From Scalesia atractyloides (Eukaryota; Streptophyta; Magnoliopsida; Asterales; Asteraceae), in contig CAMTDV010000002.1 in NCBI GenBank assembly GCA_947069175.1, positions 8,225,054-8,289,053 on the forward strand: DNA of 64,000 bases. Reading direction: 5' to 3'. The notes under the pieces were generated by a model, which was given only the letters and a program-made list of their open reading frames with translations, did not search any database and had not been told where the DNA came from. The position numbers were made by a program, and so were the translations under genes. This document shows, one piece after another, positions 10,401 to 22,401 of this stretch. Numbering within the stretch: position 1 is the first letter of the stretch; each line of letters starts with the position of its first letter.

Positions 10401-13400
10401 TAAGTCGCAAAAGGGCCAAACCTCAGGGACGAAAATAGCATTTTACTCCTGGTCAAAATAAGCAGATTTTGAGATGTAAAGTTAACGGTCGATCCAATCA
10501 AATAATTATCTGAGTGTAACTCATTTATTTAAGTCATGATATTCCCTCATGTGATTATTGTTTTACTTTATTTGGAACAGGAAAGACATACCGTTTTCGC
10601 GTACACAACGTTGGCATCTCCACAAGTTTAAACTTCCGAATTCAAAACCATAACTTGCTTCTTGTAGAAACCGAAGGTTCATACACTGTACAACAAAACT
10701 ACACAAACATGGATATACACGTTGGTCAATCATTTTCTTTCTTGGTGACCATGGATCAAACTGGCAGCAACGATTATTACATCGTTGCGTCTCCGCGGTT
10801 TTTAAAATCGACAAAAGCCGCAGGAGTTGCCCTCTTGCATTACTCGAATTCTCAAGGTCCCGCTTCTGGCCCGCTTCCCGATATTCCTAACGAATCCGAC
10901 CCATCATTCTCAATGAATCAAGCAAGATCCATAAGGTTTATTTATAGCAAAACACCTTTAACAACACCCTTTCATTTTCACTTCTTTCCAAGATTTTCTT
11001 GATTATATTATATATCTATGTTTAGAGTAAAATGTCATTTTCGTCTATGAGGTTCGGCCAGTTTTGCCACTTTCATCCAAAGGTTTGTTTTTTCGCATCT
11101 GAATCCTAAACGTTTGAGATCTTGTCATTTTCATTCGGTTCGTTAACTTCATCTATTTTTCTCCGTTAAGACAGGGGTATTTTCGTCTTTTCTGTTGACT
11201 TAAGGGTATTTTGTCTTTTTGAATACTTGTACATTATGCTAAATGCTTTGTACATAAAGTGAAAAAGACCGAATTGCCCTTTAAGTTGATAAAAAGACGA
11301 ACTACCCCTGCTTAACGGAGGAAAATGGACGGAGTTAACGAGTGAGATGAAAATGTCAAGATTTCATACCTTTTGGAAACAAACCTTCGAATGAAAGTCG
11401 CAAACTGGCCAAACCTCAGGGACAAAAGTGCCTTTATGCTCTTATGTTTATAACCTTTTTTTTTTAATTTTTCTAGAATGAATGTTACCGCTGGTGCTGC
11501 GCGTCCGAATCCACAAGGATCTTTCAAATACGGTGAAATTACAGTAACAGATGTATATTTGCTCCAAAATCGACCTCCCGAACTTATAAACGGAAAAACG
11601 AGTACTACACTTAACGGCATTTCGTTTTTTACCCCTTCAACACCATTGAAGCTTGCTCAACAATATAATGTTTTGGGAATATACAAGCTTGATTTCCCGA
11701 ATAGACCAATGAACCGGCCCCCGGTAATTGACACGTCTGTGATTAACGGTACATACAAAGGATTTATGGAAATTATACTGCAAAACAATGATACTACTGT
11801 TCAGAGTTACCATTTGGATGGTTATGCGTTTTTTGTAGTCGGGTATGTTTATAACTTCATATTGTTGTATTTAATTTATCATGATTCTAAAAGATTAATG
11901 TGCTTAATATTTTCTTCGTGTGAATGTTAGGATGGACTATGGAACATGGACGGAAAATAGTAGAAGCGTTTACAATAAATGGGACGGGGTGGCACGCAGT
12001 ACTACTCAGGTAATCTAGCTGTTTAAACTCGTCTATTTTCTATTTTAGTTATCACTTTTGAGGTTTGAGTTATCATCATTTTACCTTATGTAAATCCTTT
12101 ATGTTATATTGAATTCTTGATTAATGGCAAGATGGGTGGGTTGCGTAACGGGTCAAAACATGTGTGGGTTGAAGCAGGTCATTTTTAGCATGGGCTTAAA
12201 TGGGTTGGGTCGAGCTGACTTGTGAACTTCTTTACATGTATTCATATTTTTCTACATAGTTAGTGCGTTAGTTATAATTACGCGCATAATATTATTCAAT
12301 GATAATCTTAATTTTCAAACCAAAGCGTTACAATAGACTATGGGATCGCTTTCAACCCTTTGACCTCCTGATTCATTTGACCAAGTGACGTGTTTGGTAA
12401 GTCTCTTGATTTGACTTTCAGAGTCAAATGGAGGTTTTGAAACTTCAATTTATTATTGATGGATCTTTACATTTGAGTATGAAAGAAGTGTTGCAAAGAT
12501 ACAGAATAATATTAAAAATGAAAACAAATAAGTTATATATATATATTTTTGGTTCCTATTTGGAAAGGACCAGGTTTGACTTTTGAGACTCGAGCTAAAA
12601 CTAGCACACTCGGGATTTTTATATCCATATAATCACACTCGATAATAGTTTTACTAATGAAAATTAAACTCGCAATATGTTTGCGATTCAACAGGTTTTT
12701 CCTGGAGCGTGGACCGCTATTCTGGTCTATCTTGATAACGCTGGCTTATGGAACCTTAGAACACAAAATCTCGATTCATGGTACCTTGGTCAAGAAGTTT
12801 ATTTGAGTGTGGTTAACCCTGAAAAAACCGAGCTTCCTTTGCCCGAGAATACCATCTACTGTGGGGTACTTTCAAAATTACAAAAGTAAGATATCAAAAC
12901 AATGATCTTTTCTATAGATAGGAAATATGGGTGGGGCGGGCTGGGCTGGTTTGGTAACGGTCAAAACAAATACTTTTTAGGACGGATTGGGTTGACCCAA
13001 AACAATTTAGCCCAAATTTTTGTACTTTTTATAATATTTTGCATCTTAAATATGATTACAATATTAGTCTAGTTGCTACTTGCCCAAATTTCTTAACCTT
13101 TTCATAAATATTTAGTATCTCAAAATATGATTACAATACCCGAAACACTTTTTGTCGTAAAAGCTCTTTTAAAAATGTTTAGTGTGTTAAATATGATTAT
13201 TATATCAATCTAACTTCTTGCTAAAGCGAATTAGAAGTTCATATGTATTGAAAATACACTTTGGGCGACTTTATCTGACTTTTGAAAATTTTTAAATCTA
13301 ATGCAGGGACCAGGCTCAAAGAGTTCATTTTTCCGGGGCATCCCCGCTTCCTACGTTAATTACAACGGTCTTTATAGCATTCATCGTCGCATTTGTTGGA

Positions 13401-13415
13401 GCCTTTATGAGGTAA
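7477..13415 (+). CDS. SKS: SKU5-similar (SKS) multicopper-oxidase-like GPI-anchored protein, 9 exons, one frameshift
   Basis: Exons: 7477-7614, 9143-9252, 9328-9597, 9725-9863, 10581-10935, 11477-11842, 11931-12009, 12695-12885, 13307-13415; all introns are GT-AG. The product would be about 585 aa, the usual size for SKU5/SKS proteins. Residues 1-22 form a signal peptide (ends FAFA). Cupredoxin-type domains follow, with family motifs IPAGWNWTY, QRAAGGYGGI, DGITYQVINVEPGKTYRFR, ARPNPQGSFKYG and VQSYHLDGYAFFVVGMDYG. A hydrophobic C-terminal tail ending at the stop fits a GPI-anchor signal. The first copper-site region reads TWNGIQHRK rather than HWHG, as known for SKS proteins, which are thought to lack oxidase activity and act at the plasma membrane and wall in directional growth. 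Exon 3 lacks one base near 9374-9377 (GGACA where the family reads Gly-Thr), which breaks the frame. All else is intact, so I favour a sequence error or a very young pseudogene. Confidence 0.9.
8027..8244. repeat. Intronic CGATAT-rich element, copy 1
   Basis: This lies in SKS intron 1. It begins GCAGTTAATG and is filled with ACCGATAT / ATATCGGT words in both orientations. A related copy sits in intron 2 of the SCPL gene (57081-57490), with the same start and similar end. It is probably a short non-autonomous transposon family. Confidence 0.65.
8450..8771. mobile_element. MITE in SKS intron 1
   Basis: The left end ATTAATGGCG..ATAGCG and the right end CGCTATTCACCATTAAT are inverted repeats. 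The interior is AT-rich with further TAGCG words in both orientations and no coding capacity. Superfamily not determined. Confidence 0.65.
10160..10449. repeat. Foldback-element relic in SKS intron 4
   Basis: It carries the same words as the complete foldback at 11025-11442 (TTTTCGTCTTTTT, AACGGAGAGAAATGG, GCCAAACCTCAGGGACGAAA), arranged as a partial inverted pair. Confidence 0.55.
11025..11442. mobile_element. Foldback MITE in SKS intron 5
   Basis: Two inverted arms of about 170-190 bp surround a short centre. The left arm runs from AGTAAAATGTCATTTTCGTC to CTCCGTTAAG. The right arm runs from CTTAACGGAGG to CCTCAGGGACAAAAGTGCC. Relatives occur at 10160, 59292 and, as the arms of a much larger structure, at 16865/21482. 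Confidence 0.8.
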
Positions 13416-13966
13416 CACGATTGGCATCGATGGTCGAGCAGTAAAAACATCATCAGGAACTAAGTTTTGACACAAATACAGGTTGAAAAAATATAGATCA
13501 AATTGTTCACATGAATACTGCTAACTATGTATTCTTTACTGTAATTGTAATTAGATTGTAAAAGCTCATTTCTTGGTGAAAAGTCATCACTTTATGTTCA
13601 TTGCTTTTGTTTTGAGCCTATTTGAAATTTGTACATTGTGCAAAATACGTGTACAAATCACTTGATTCGCTTGGAGTTGTAAACTGCACTTTAGGTTTTT
13701 TCAGTTGAAGATAAGATAATGTAATGAATCAAGAAAGCATATTGTCATCATCATAAAACAACAAAAAGCTCTTATCTTATTGGGAAAGAAAAAATAATTG
13801 TAGAGGCCCATGGTTCTTTAAGAGAAAAGCAACAGCAATCTTTGAATATCATTTTCTTCTAGTGAGGATGCAACTTTGATGTAAAATATCTGGTTTAAAG
13901 GTTTTTAATTTTAATGTGAGGCTATTTTGTACTTTTAAGTAGTAAAATGACCAGCGCGTTGCGGCT

Positions 13967-14345
13967 AGGGGATGTAAATGTGCCGGGCTGAGCCCGACTA
14001 GGCTCAAGCTCGGCTCGTCATGTTTTTATGATGCTCGAGCTCGGTTTGGTTCGAGTCTACTTATTTGAGCTTGAGCTTGGCTCGTGAGTAAAACCCAAAG
14101 CTCGACTTGAGCTATTTTGAGAACAACCTCAAACTAGCTAAAAGCTTGGCTTGAGCTCGTTTCAATATCACTTAAACGAGTCAAAGCTCGGTCGCCAATG
14201 TTGTTATATATATATATAAATATATATAATAAATTTTTATTTGGGTTTGAGCCTAAACGAGCTTTTGATTTCGGGCTCGGGCTCGTTAAAGCTTGGCGTT
14301 GTCGAGCTTTTAACTGAGCTGATACCGAGTAACTCTCGAGCCTTT
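13967..14345. repeat. GAGCTCG-rich repeat, probable hAT-type MITE remnant
   Basis: It is dense in GCTCGGCTCG, GAGCTTGAGCTTGGCTCG and related words on both strands. The composition is like the hAT-type MITE at 49434-50070. I could not fix both ends or a target duplication. Confidence 0.5.
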
Positions 14346-15577
14346 AGGCTTGTTATAAACTTCTTTAGAACACGTTTATTAGTGTTACATCTGCAATCCA
14401 ACAATAGAGTGTTTGCTATGATTTTTCATCAATCTATAATTATAAAATCCTAGTGATTGTACAAATCTAAAAGTGATCCCCCCACCCCCAATTGATATTC
14501 TTTCATGATAAAACCATATTTCATCACCAATCAATATTTACAAAATCTTGTTGTTTGTACAAAACTATGTCCAAAAGTGACCCCTAATTGATATTCTTTC
14601 ATGATGATTTAAAAATCTTGTAGTCCAGAATTATGTATGTTATAACTTGTATGAATTTATAGTGAAATTAACACAAAAATGATATAAATAAACTAATGAA
14701 AGTTAAAGTTGGTTAAAGAATAAGTCAAGTGAAGTGGAAAAGTTGTAAATGTTTAAATATGTGGTAAACTAATACTTTACCCTTCTTTCTAGAAGGTAAA
14801 CGTGGCAGCGTGAATTGAATTGTGTCACCACTCTCTCTTGTTTGTGCTATATGGAATTATTACTTATATACAATTACATATTACCTATATGTATATATTA
14901 TACAACGAGTTTCTAGAATCTGGACGTTACGACGAGATTCTCAAACTGAACAAAAAAAATACAAAAATACACGTAAAGACGTTTAACCACGTATATGCGT
15001 TGATGGGTGTTTACTCTCTAAAATTAGGCAGTAAAAAAAATAATTAAGTCGAAACTATAACAAAACCCACGTAAAAAATTAACGTCAAAGCGACGATAAA
15101 CAATTGTTAACATATCCAAATAAGCAAGCCGCAATGTTAAGTAAATACATGCAAGTAGATACCAAATATTAAAACGTATATAAAAAATAGAAAATGAAAC
15201 CTAAACTAAAATTGGCATAAGTTATATTAGGGCATTGTTGATGACTTGATGGTAAAGTACGTGTTATTAATATAAGTGATCATATGTAGAAATACAATGA
15301 AAACGGTAAATAAATAGGCCCGTCAATAGGACCCAATTATATGAGATAATTATTTATTAAAAGAAAAAAAAAGAGTAAAGATTCAAAGCTAAATAATTTT
15401 AGAAAACAATAATGATTAAACCAAACATGTCTTATATCAAGTTAAAGGGCACACACCACTACCCTAATTTACACTTTATTTTACACACCCACAAATAAAA
15501 TAAAATAGCTATGCAACAAGTGTAAGTAAATAAAGCATTAACAGTGGTAAAAATAAATAGTAAATTTAAAACACAAA

Positions 15578-15673
15578 CAAAAGTTGCTAAATTATACAGG
15601 GGAAATTAATGTGGCTAGGAATAGAACAAAAGTTACTAAATTATACAGGAGAAATTACTGTGGCTATGAATAG
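15578..15673. repeat. 47-49-bp direct tandem duplication
   Basis: Two units starting CAAAAGTT and ending near GAATAG lie head to tail (15578-15626 and 15627-15673), with a handful of differences. Confidence 0.75.
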
Positions 15674-16495
15674 TGATTCTTTGTAATTGGTATATAAAGA
15701 CTACCTATATGTACAATTAGTATACGGCTGGGAATAGTAATTGTATTTTATTTTATTGATATACAAAGATGACTAATCAAACGGTGAGTGTTATATGGTA
15801 TTCAATAGGTTTTTCTTTTTTCTATACAATTTCCAAGTTAGTATATGTAAAATTAAAAACGAAACATAATCAATGGACCCGGGTTAAACATAATCAATGG
15901 ACCCGGGTTCAAAACCCGGGCAGTGCAATATTTTTAGAGATATTACATTTAGTATCTCTGAATTTACCCAGTTTTTTTCCTTATCTTTTTCTTAAGTCAG
16001 TTTACGCACTATTACTCTTGAACTTTAATAAAGTTACTATAGTTTATAAGCTTTCATATTTTTTGTTCTTTGTTACTCTATAGTTTATAAGCTTTAATAT
16101 TTTTTTCTTTGACTAACATAGCTTTATCTTCGTCTCAATATATTTTTATTGGGATCGTATTATAAGTAATTTGTAATGGCTGCAAAATGAACGGCATAAA
16201 ACTACATTGTTAAAAAAATACTAAACATGGAAGAGTAGATTTTCACTCTCACAAAATAAATTTGGTATTTCAGGTGTCTACAGAATGTTATTAAACTATT
16301 ACCTATGTCTTTTTATCAAATAAAACTTATAGCTGAACTAATTAAGGCCATTGTGAAATAATTTTATAGCTTAAACCACAATCTTGTGTTGTCTTATTTT
16401 TCTAAGCACCGGTCTAATTAGTTGAAATTACTGTTAAATAAAGTCATATATAGTTTATTAGTTGAACGTATTCAACAAAAATATTATGAATACTA

Positions 16496-16751
16496 GATTT
16501 TAATAATCCTAACTATTAACTGTTGGCCATCAACGGTCTCAACTTACAAAACAACCAGTAGTGATCCCACATTTTCATATATTGTAAACCAATAGAGCTT
16601 TACTAAACCGGAAAGGATAAGGGGATAAGAAGAAATTTACTGTTAGTAAAGGTCCATTAGTTTACAATATATAAAAGGTGAGATCACAACTGGTTATTTT
16701 TTAGTTGTGACCGTTGTCGGCCAATGCCTAATAGTTTGGATTATTAAAATC
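16496..16751. mobile_element. Foldback MITE
   Basis: The left end GATTTTAATAATCC matches the right end GGATTATTAAAATC exactly in inverted orientation. Inner parts are also inverted: GTAAACCAATAG..TTTACTAA against TTAGTAAAGG..CATTAGTTTAC. Confidence 0.8.
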
Positions 16752-17100
16752 CATTATTCCTAAGTATTAATCATCTTGGTTTAGTAGGTTATAACTTTAT
16801 CTTAAAAACAACGTTTTTTAAACATATATAAAGAGAGAAAAGTTCGTCTTTGCAAGTTAATAGAAGAGTAAATTGTCATTTTAGTCTCTAAGATTTGTTC
16901 AAATTTGTCATTTTAATCCAAATAGTTTTTTTCTCCTCTGTGTCCCTGACTTTTCCCTTTTATTATCACTTTGATCAAAAACCTCATTTTTAACCAGGAT
17001 AATTTTGGCATTTTCAATTTATATCTTTCCACTTACCATTTTGATCCATTCTTTTATAATTGTGTGTGTGCGTGTGTGTGTGTGTATATATATATATGGG

Positions 17101-17497
17101 GAAGGATAATACGAAAACCTACTTGAGTTGAGAAAACTCAAAAAAACATTTGTAAAAACCCCATGTAACATTTTTATTTTTTCTAAAAAAATAGAAAATG
17201 TAACATACATATATTTGAACATTTTTATAAAAGAACACAAAAAACGTCGAGTAGTTTATTTTTTAAAAATGTTAAAAATTTCATGTTACATAATATATAT
17301 ATGTCCAAAAAAAAATGTAGCATACAAATTTTGAACATTTTTTTTTAAAACTAGTAGGTGCTTTTTACATTTTTTTCTATAAAAATGTTCAAGTACATTA
17401 ATGTTACATTCCCCTATATTTTGTTAGAAAAAAAAAATATTACATAGGGTTTTCTTAAGTTTTCTCAACTCAAGTGGGTTTTCATTTTATCTTTCAC
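17101..17497. mobile_element. MITE with ~38-bp inverted ends
   Basis: The left end GAAGGATAATACGAAAACC..TTGAGTTGAGAAAACT is mirrored by AGTTTTCTCAACTCAAG..GGTTTTCATTTTATCTTTC on the right. The interior is AT-rich with its own symmetrical TGTTACAT words. Confidence 0.8.
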
Positions 17498-17916
17498 CAT
17501 ATACATATATATAATGCTATTATAAAAAACAATTAATCATTATCATTATATATATATGTATATATAATGTTATTACACATATATAAGTTATTTTCTCGCT
17601 CTCTCCTCTCTCATTCTAGACCACCACCATCACCTCTTTGCTATGTTTTTGAACCATATATATCGAGAGATTTGATTAAATAACATGAGATTATGAATTG
17701 GAGGTTTAATCAAATTAAAGAACTCAACCAAAACCCATCACCCATCACCAAAATCACCCACAAGTCTACAATTGACTCCCCAAATCTTCCCTAATAAACC
17801 CTAAAAGTCAAAATTAATGGTGAACAACATACCAATCGACATCCCGGTGGAATCGTTGGTAATGGTGGGGTTGGTGGCGGCGGCAATCTTTAAATCTGGT
17901 TCCTCTCCTTTGATTT

Positions 17917-20900
17917 TGTAACACCCTAAAAACGGGTTTGGTAATTAAACTGCATTAATATTAAAAGGCGGGTAAAGTACCGTAGTGGTAAAAGTTAATC
18001 CGTAAGCAAAATAACTAGGAACAAATTAACCTAGTTAGTAACATGTAAATAAATGATACAACAATGAGTTGTAGCCTTATCTAATCAAAACTGAACTTGA
18101 AAGACCAAAACTGCCAAAAAGGGAACTTTTGTTTTTAAAAATAAACACAAGAACTAAAACATAAAACACATAGTGAGTGTGTGTTGGTCGATTATCACTA
18201 GGTGGAGACAAGGGAAACCCTAGTTCATCCAAGAATCATCAAGTTGAAAGGGAAATTAGAGCTCAAACTTGTGTATGAGCATGAATTATCAATCACCTAG
18301 ACTAGGGGATTATAAGGTATGTTTAAAAACCTAGATTGATAAAAGTTATGATTTGAGACGCGTGGAATACTTGCAATTTGGTTGTTGGATTATGATCCAA
18401 AGATGAAATTAAGTGTATGTGTATGCTTGATTTTGTTAGACATAAAGAGATTATGAAACATTTGATGCAAGATTTCTTGTAAGTGATTAGCAAGTAGATT
18501 ATGAAGTGGGTTTTGATTATATGATGAAATTTATGATATATGAGTGTTCATGATCATCATACTTGTATGTATGTATGTATGTATGTATGTATGTGTAAGA
18601 TACTTGAACAAATTAGAGATTCGAGTAAGTGTTCATACATAACTTGAAATGGGTTTTGTATGATATGATGAGATTGATGTTATATGCATGTTAATAGATG
18701 CTTGAAATCATCATGTGTATATGAATATTTAAAGCCTTTGGCTAAGTTTGATAATGAGGTAAATTTCATACGTATGATGCAATGGGTTGTTTCATGGTGA
18801 GGAAACAATCCCTAGTTCTTGTATAATATTGATAGATTAGCATACGATGATCGAGACTATGTTAATTTAATGATTTACGATTTCATGAACTTGGTTGAGA
18901 AGAGTAGTTAAAATGGTAGCCTAAGAATAATGCCTACCGGGTATTTGACGAATTGCCTAAATGAGTTGTTGAACTTAATTGTGTATTTGCATGTGTTAAT
19001 AGGCAGTTGACTTAAAAAGTCAAACTGGCCTATAATAGGATCAAATGGTAATTTTGATATAAAGTCCGTAAGGTGGGATAGTCTTGATAAATAATGACTA
19101 ATCTAACCATCTTGCAAATGATTTAAAGGTAGTTTGACGCTTGACAATTAGGCGGAAGCTTGGGAAGAAGCGGGTCAAACGAATCGAATACGCGTGGAAA
19201 ACATAATCGGATTTCAAGGTAGGTAAAGCTTACATCTTTTAAATAGAACACATACTTATAGTATTGCTTAAGAATAAGGTAAACTTGCATTTAAAATATG
19301 ACGTTCTGACGCGAAGTGATACGGTCGGAACAAGAAAAAATGATAAGAGACCATAATTTATGGTAAAAAAAAAGGAAAAACGGTAAATTAGTCATGTGAT
19401 GACTAATAAATAAGGAGTTTTGAAACATTACCTTATGGTGTAAACCATAATGGGTAAAATGGTAATCCAAATAAAAAGTTTTGAAAAATACACCACATGG
19501 CATAAGTCATAATGGGTCAAACGAATTTTAAGTAATATGATCATATGGTGTAAACCAAAATGCGCTAAATGGGTGAGATAGCAAATAAATACCATCTCAT
19601 AATGATAAATGGTCATTAGGCCAAACGGGTCAAATGGTGATGTTATCACCATTTGACAATGATGACTAATGGTCGTTTGTAGAGTTTTGTGCTCACAGGA
19701 AAAATAGCGTATGACTTGCATCGCTAGCAACTAATAGAGTAAGGTATTAAAACGGGTCAATGCTATCACCCGAGCTAGGTATGTGTAATGGGTCAAACTC
19801 TCAACGAGGACTTAAGGTCCGATGAGAGTTAAACGAGTCATGAGAGAACATCAGATTACCTAAAGTAAGGTAAATCTAATAATTTAAATTGTAGACATTA
19901 TGTTTCTTGGAACATAATGATTTTGAATAGATTATGTTAAAAAGTACCCACTTGGTCAAAATATACTTTTAAAAGTCATTCGTCGTAAAAAGGACAAAAG
20001 TTGACCAAAATGTCCTCGAATGATAAATCGACCAAGCGACCCTTGAAGGTAGTTTGAAAATGAGTTTTATAAGTAAGTAATCCCTTTAGATAGTGTAAAA
20101 GCAAATGGCATAAGCCATTTTGGTTTAATGCCTCTTAACGGGTATTTTTCGTAAATTGTCAAATCGAAGGGTAGAATTCAGAAATATATGATTTACTATA
20201 AAAAATCCACCATAAATATAGTTGTAGTGGAAGATAAATAGAAGTGTTAGTGTGAAAATAGGAGGTGAGGAAAGAAGGAGCGAGATTTAAGCTTAAGTGC
20301 ATAAATCCCTTAACGGGTCAAAATTGTATATACGCATAAATCAGATAATGGTTAAGTAATTCATAAAAATTATGATTCTAGGTTAAGGATTTCGGGTCAA
20401 ATATGTAGGCAAAATTTTTACGGACATTTAGAAACAAGTTTCAAGTGAAGCGGATGAAAATTGAACAAGTTACGAAAGTTTTCGTAACAAAGACGGCAAA
20501 ACAGAGAAATCTGCAGCACCCATCGTAAGCTATGGCGGCCAGCCGTAGCTTACGGCTGTCAACTGCTGAATGAAACAGAATGCATGTACCGTAAGCTACG
20601 GCACAGAGCTGTAGCTTATGGCGGGGTATTTATAAAAATTGTTGTTTTCATTATTTTGAGCTTTTGGGCTTAACTAGATTAGTTATAAACCCCATATAAC
20701 TAACATATTTCATGATTTATGAAATGTAGGTGATGATTTGAGTACCGGATAACGATCAAGCTCAACGAAGAACCGAACACGATCGAAGTTCAAGCTTCCG
20801 CATTTCGATTAAATCGTTTATCGAATCGAAATACGCAAACACGTTAAAACATTTTGAAATACTTGTGTAGTTTAAATTAACTTAGAATTTCGGATCGTTA

Positions 20901-20972
20901 TATATTTGAATTATGCTCACATTGATACAAAATCTTTTATAAAAGTTATGTTTTAAGATATTGGGTCTTACA
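17917..20972. mobile_element. Solo LTR, ~3.06 kb
   Basis: It starts TGTAACACCC at 17917 and ends GGGTCTTACA at 20972. GATTT lies at 17912-17916 and again at 20974-20978; the one-base gap on the right means the duplication is good but not perfect. Both strands satisfy the TG..CA rule, so the direction is undecided. An array of GTAAGCTACGG/CCGTAGCTTAC palindromes lies at 20523-20627, next to a TATTTATAAAA box. A (GTAT)n tract is at about 18563-18592. No internal retroelement genes remain. Confidence 0.75.
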
Positions 20973-21119
20973 AGATTTCGACATGTCACCAGCGTTTTGT
21001 TCCGGTGGAGAGGAAAAAACGGTTGATATGTCCAACGTGTGCCACTAGCTTCCGTTGAGATTAATGGTGGCATGTGGGGAGGAGTAGTGGTGGATCTGGC
21101 CTAAAAAGGTAGAGATGGA

Positions 21120-21250
21120 GTTGTGGGGTAAGTGGTGGCAGTGGTGATGGTGGTGGAAGGTGTTGATGGCGTTGTGGGGTAAGTGATGGCGGTGGAAGGT
21201 GTTGATGGCGTTGTGGGGTAAGTGATGGCGGTGGTGGAATGTTGAGAGAG
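21120..21250. repeat. GTGGTGG-rich minisatellite
   Basis: Three units begin GTTGTGGGGTAAGTG at about 21120, 21171 and 21210 (periods 51 and 39 bp). The minus-strand frames through it are low-complexity Thr/Pro/His and are not taken as genes. Confidence 0.75.
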
Positions 21251-21681
21251 AGAGACATGAGAGAGAGTGTGGGGTTGTGAACGGTGGTGATGGTGAGTGG
21301 TGGTGAATGACGGTGGAAGTGGTGGTGTACGGTGGTGATTGTTGTGGTGGATGAGAGAGAGACAGGAGGGTGAGAGGGGGATTGTTTGAGTTTTTCTTTC
21401 TAAAAAAACACTGTCTATATATATATATGTTATTATAATTATTATATGATTATTATAAATTAAATTATAAAAATTTGTGTTGGATGAAAATGACAACTTA
21501 GAATTTTTTTGTTAATCCCAAAAAATGCCCCTGGTTATAACAAGGTTTTTAAACTGAATTAGAGTATGTGATCAAAATGACGATAAAAAAAAAAGTCAGG
21601 AATCCAGAGAAGAAAAAACCTATTTGGATTAGAATGATAAATTTGGACTAAGCTCAAAGACTATAATGCCAATTTACTCGA

Positions 21682-22396
21682 AAACAAAGGGTTTATGCTA
21701 TTATAAGTAGTCACCATACACTTGTGGATATTTGATAGGTCCTTTTGTAGAAGAGACCATTAGTATGAGATAGAATTCTGACACCAGAGATGGAGGATAA
21801 GCAAGTGGACGAATAAGATCCAACAACTCCTCAAAACTATTTTATAGTTAATATAGTAGGAGTTTTTTAGGAACTGCGGCTCGGAACCGTTGAACCAAAA
21901 AAAGTTAGATGTAGAAGCGTTATTCTACGTTCATGCATGGTGAAATGTTACATGAAACGTTATTTATAAAAAATAATGACCAAGTTATAACGATAACAAA
22001 ACCCACGTTAAAAAGGAAATAATAAACCTAAAGAAGTTGTATTGGCTACAATTAATAATCTAGTAATAATAGTGATGGTTGCGATAATATTGGATTGGAA
22101 TTTATATATCAATTGTAACTTAAAGATTCTCGCAAGCTGATCTTACATCTCACGATCAATCTTCGATCAATCAGACCTTTTATTGGCGAGCAAGTTGTGC
22201 ATTGCAGCTGGGGCGTTAAATCGTGAAAAAAGTAACACGGAAATGTTAACACAAACTTGCACATTGGGAGGGGGTGTTCAGATCTTTATCTTTATGAAAA
22301 ATGAAACGTTGACATAAACCACGTTGGGGGAGGGCGTTGTGACGAGGGCATAGATATTATTCGAAAGTTTATATAAAAAAAGACAAATGCCATTAC
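21682..22396. other. Gene-free stretch before the large retrotransposon
   Basis: AT-rich, with no credible reading frame or repeat structure recognised. Confidence 0.5.
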
Positions 22397-22401
22397 AAAA
22401 A

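Larger units (their letters stand above)
13416..16495. other. Intergenic region downstream of the SKS gene
   Basis: No gene seen. 13416-13960 holds the SKS 3' UTR and flank. 13967-14345 is a repeat rich in GAGCTCG/CTCGGCTC words. 14460-16495 is AT-rich with short local duplications, for example a CAATGGACCCGGGTT direct repeat near 15871 and 15894. Confidence 0.5.
16865..21681. mobile_element. Large (4.8 kb) inverted-arm element containing nested insertions
   Basis: The left arm (about 16865-17050) and the right arm (about 21482-21681) are long imperfect inverted repeats, roughly 190 bp each. Both read from GAGTAAATTG through TCATTTTAATCC / TTAGAATGATAAA to a GGTTAAAA/TTATAACC region. Between them lie a (GT)n/(AT)n tract, a MITE (17101-17497), a solo LTR (17917-20972) and a GTGGTGG-rich minisatellite. 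Without the solo LTR the element would be about 1.75 kb. No transposase frame is seen. Confidence 0.65.

Noticed and set aside
21101..21496. 131-codon minus-strand frame rich in Thr, Pro, His
   Set aside because: Low-complexity translation of the GTGGTGG minisatellite.
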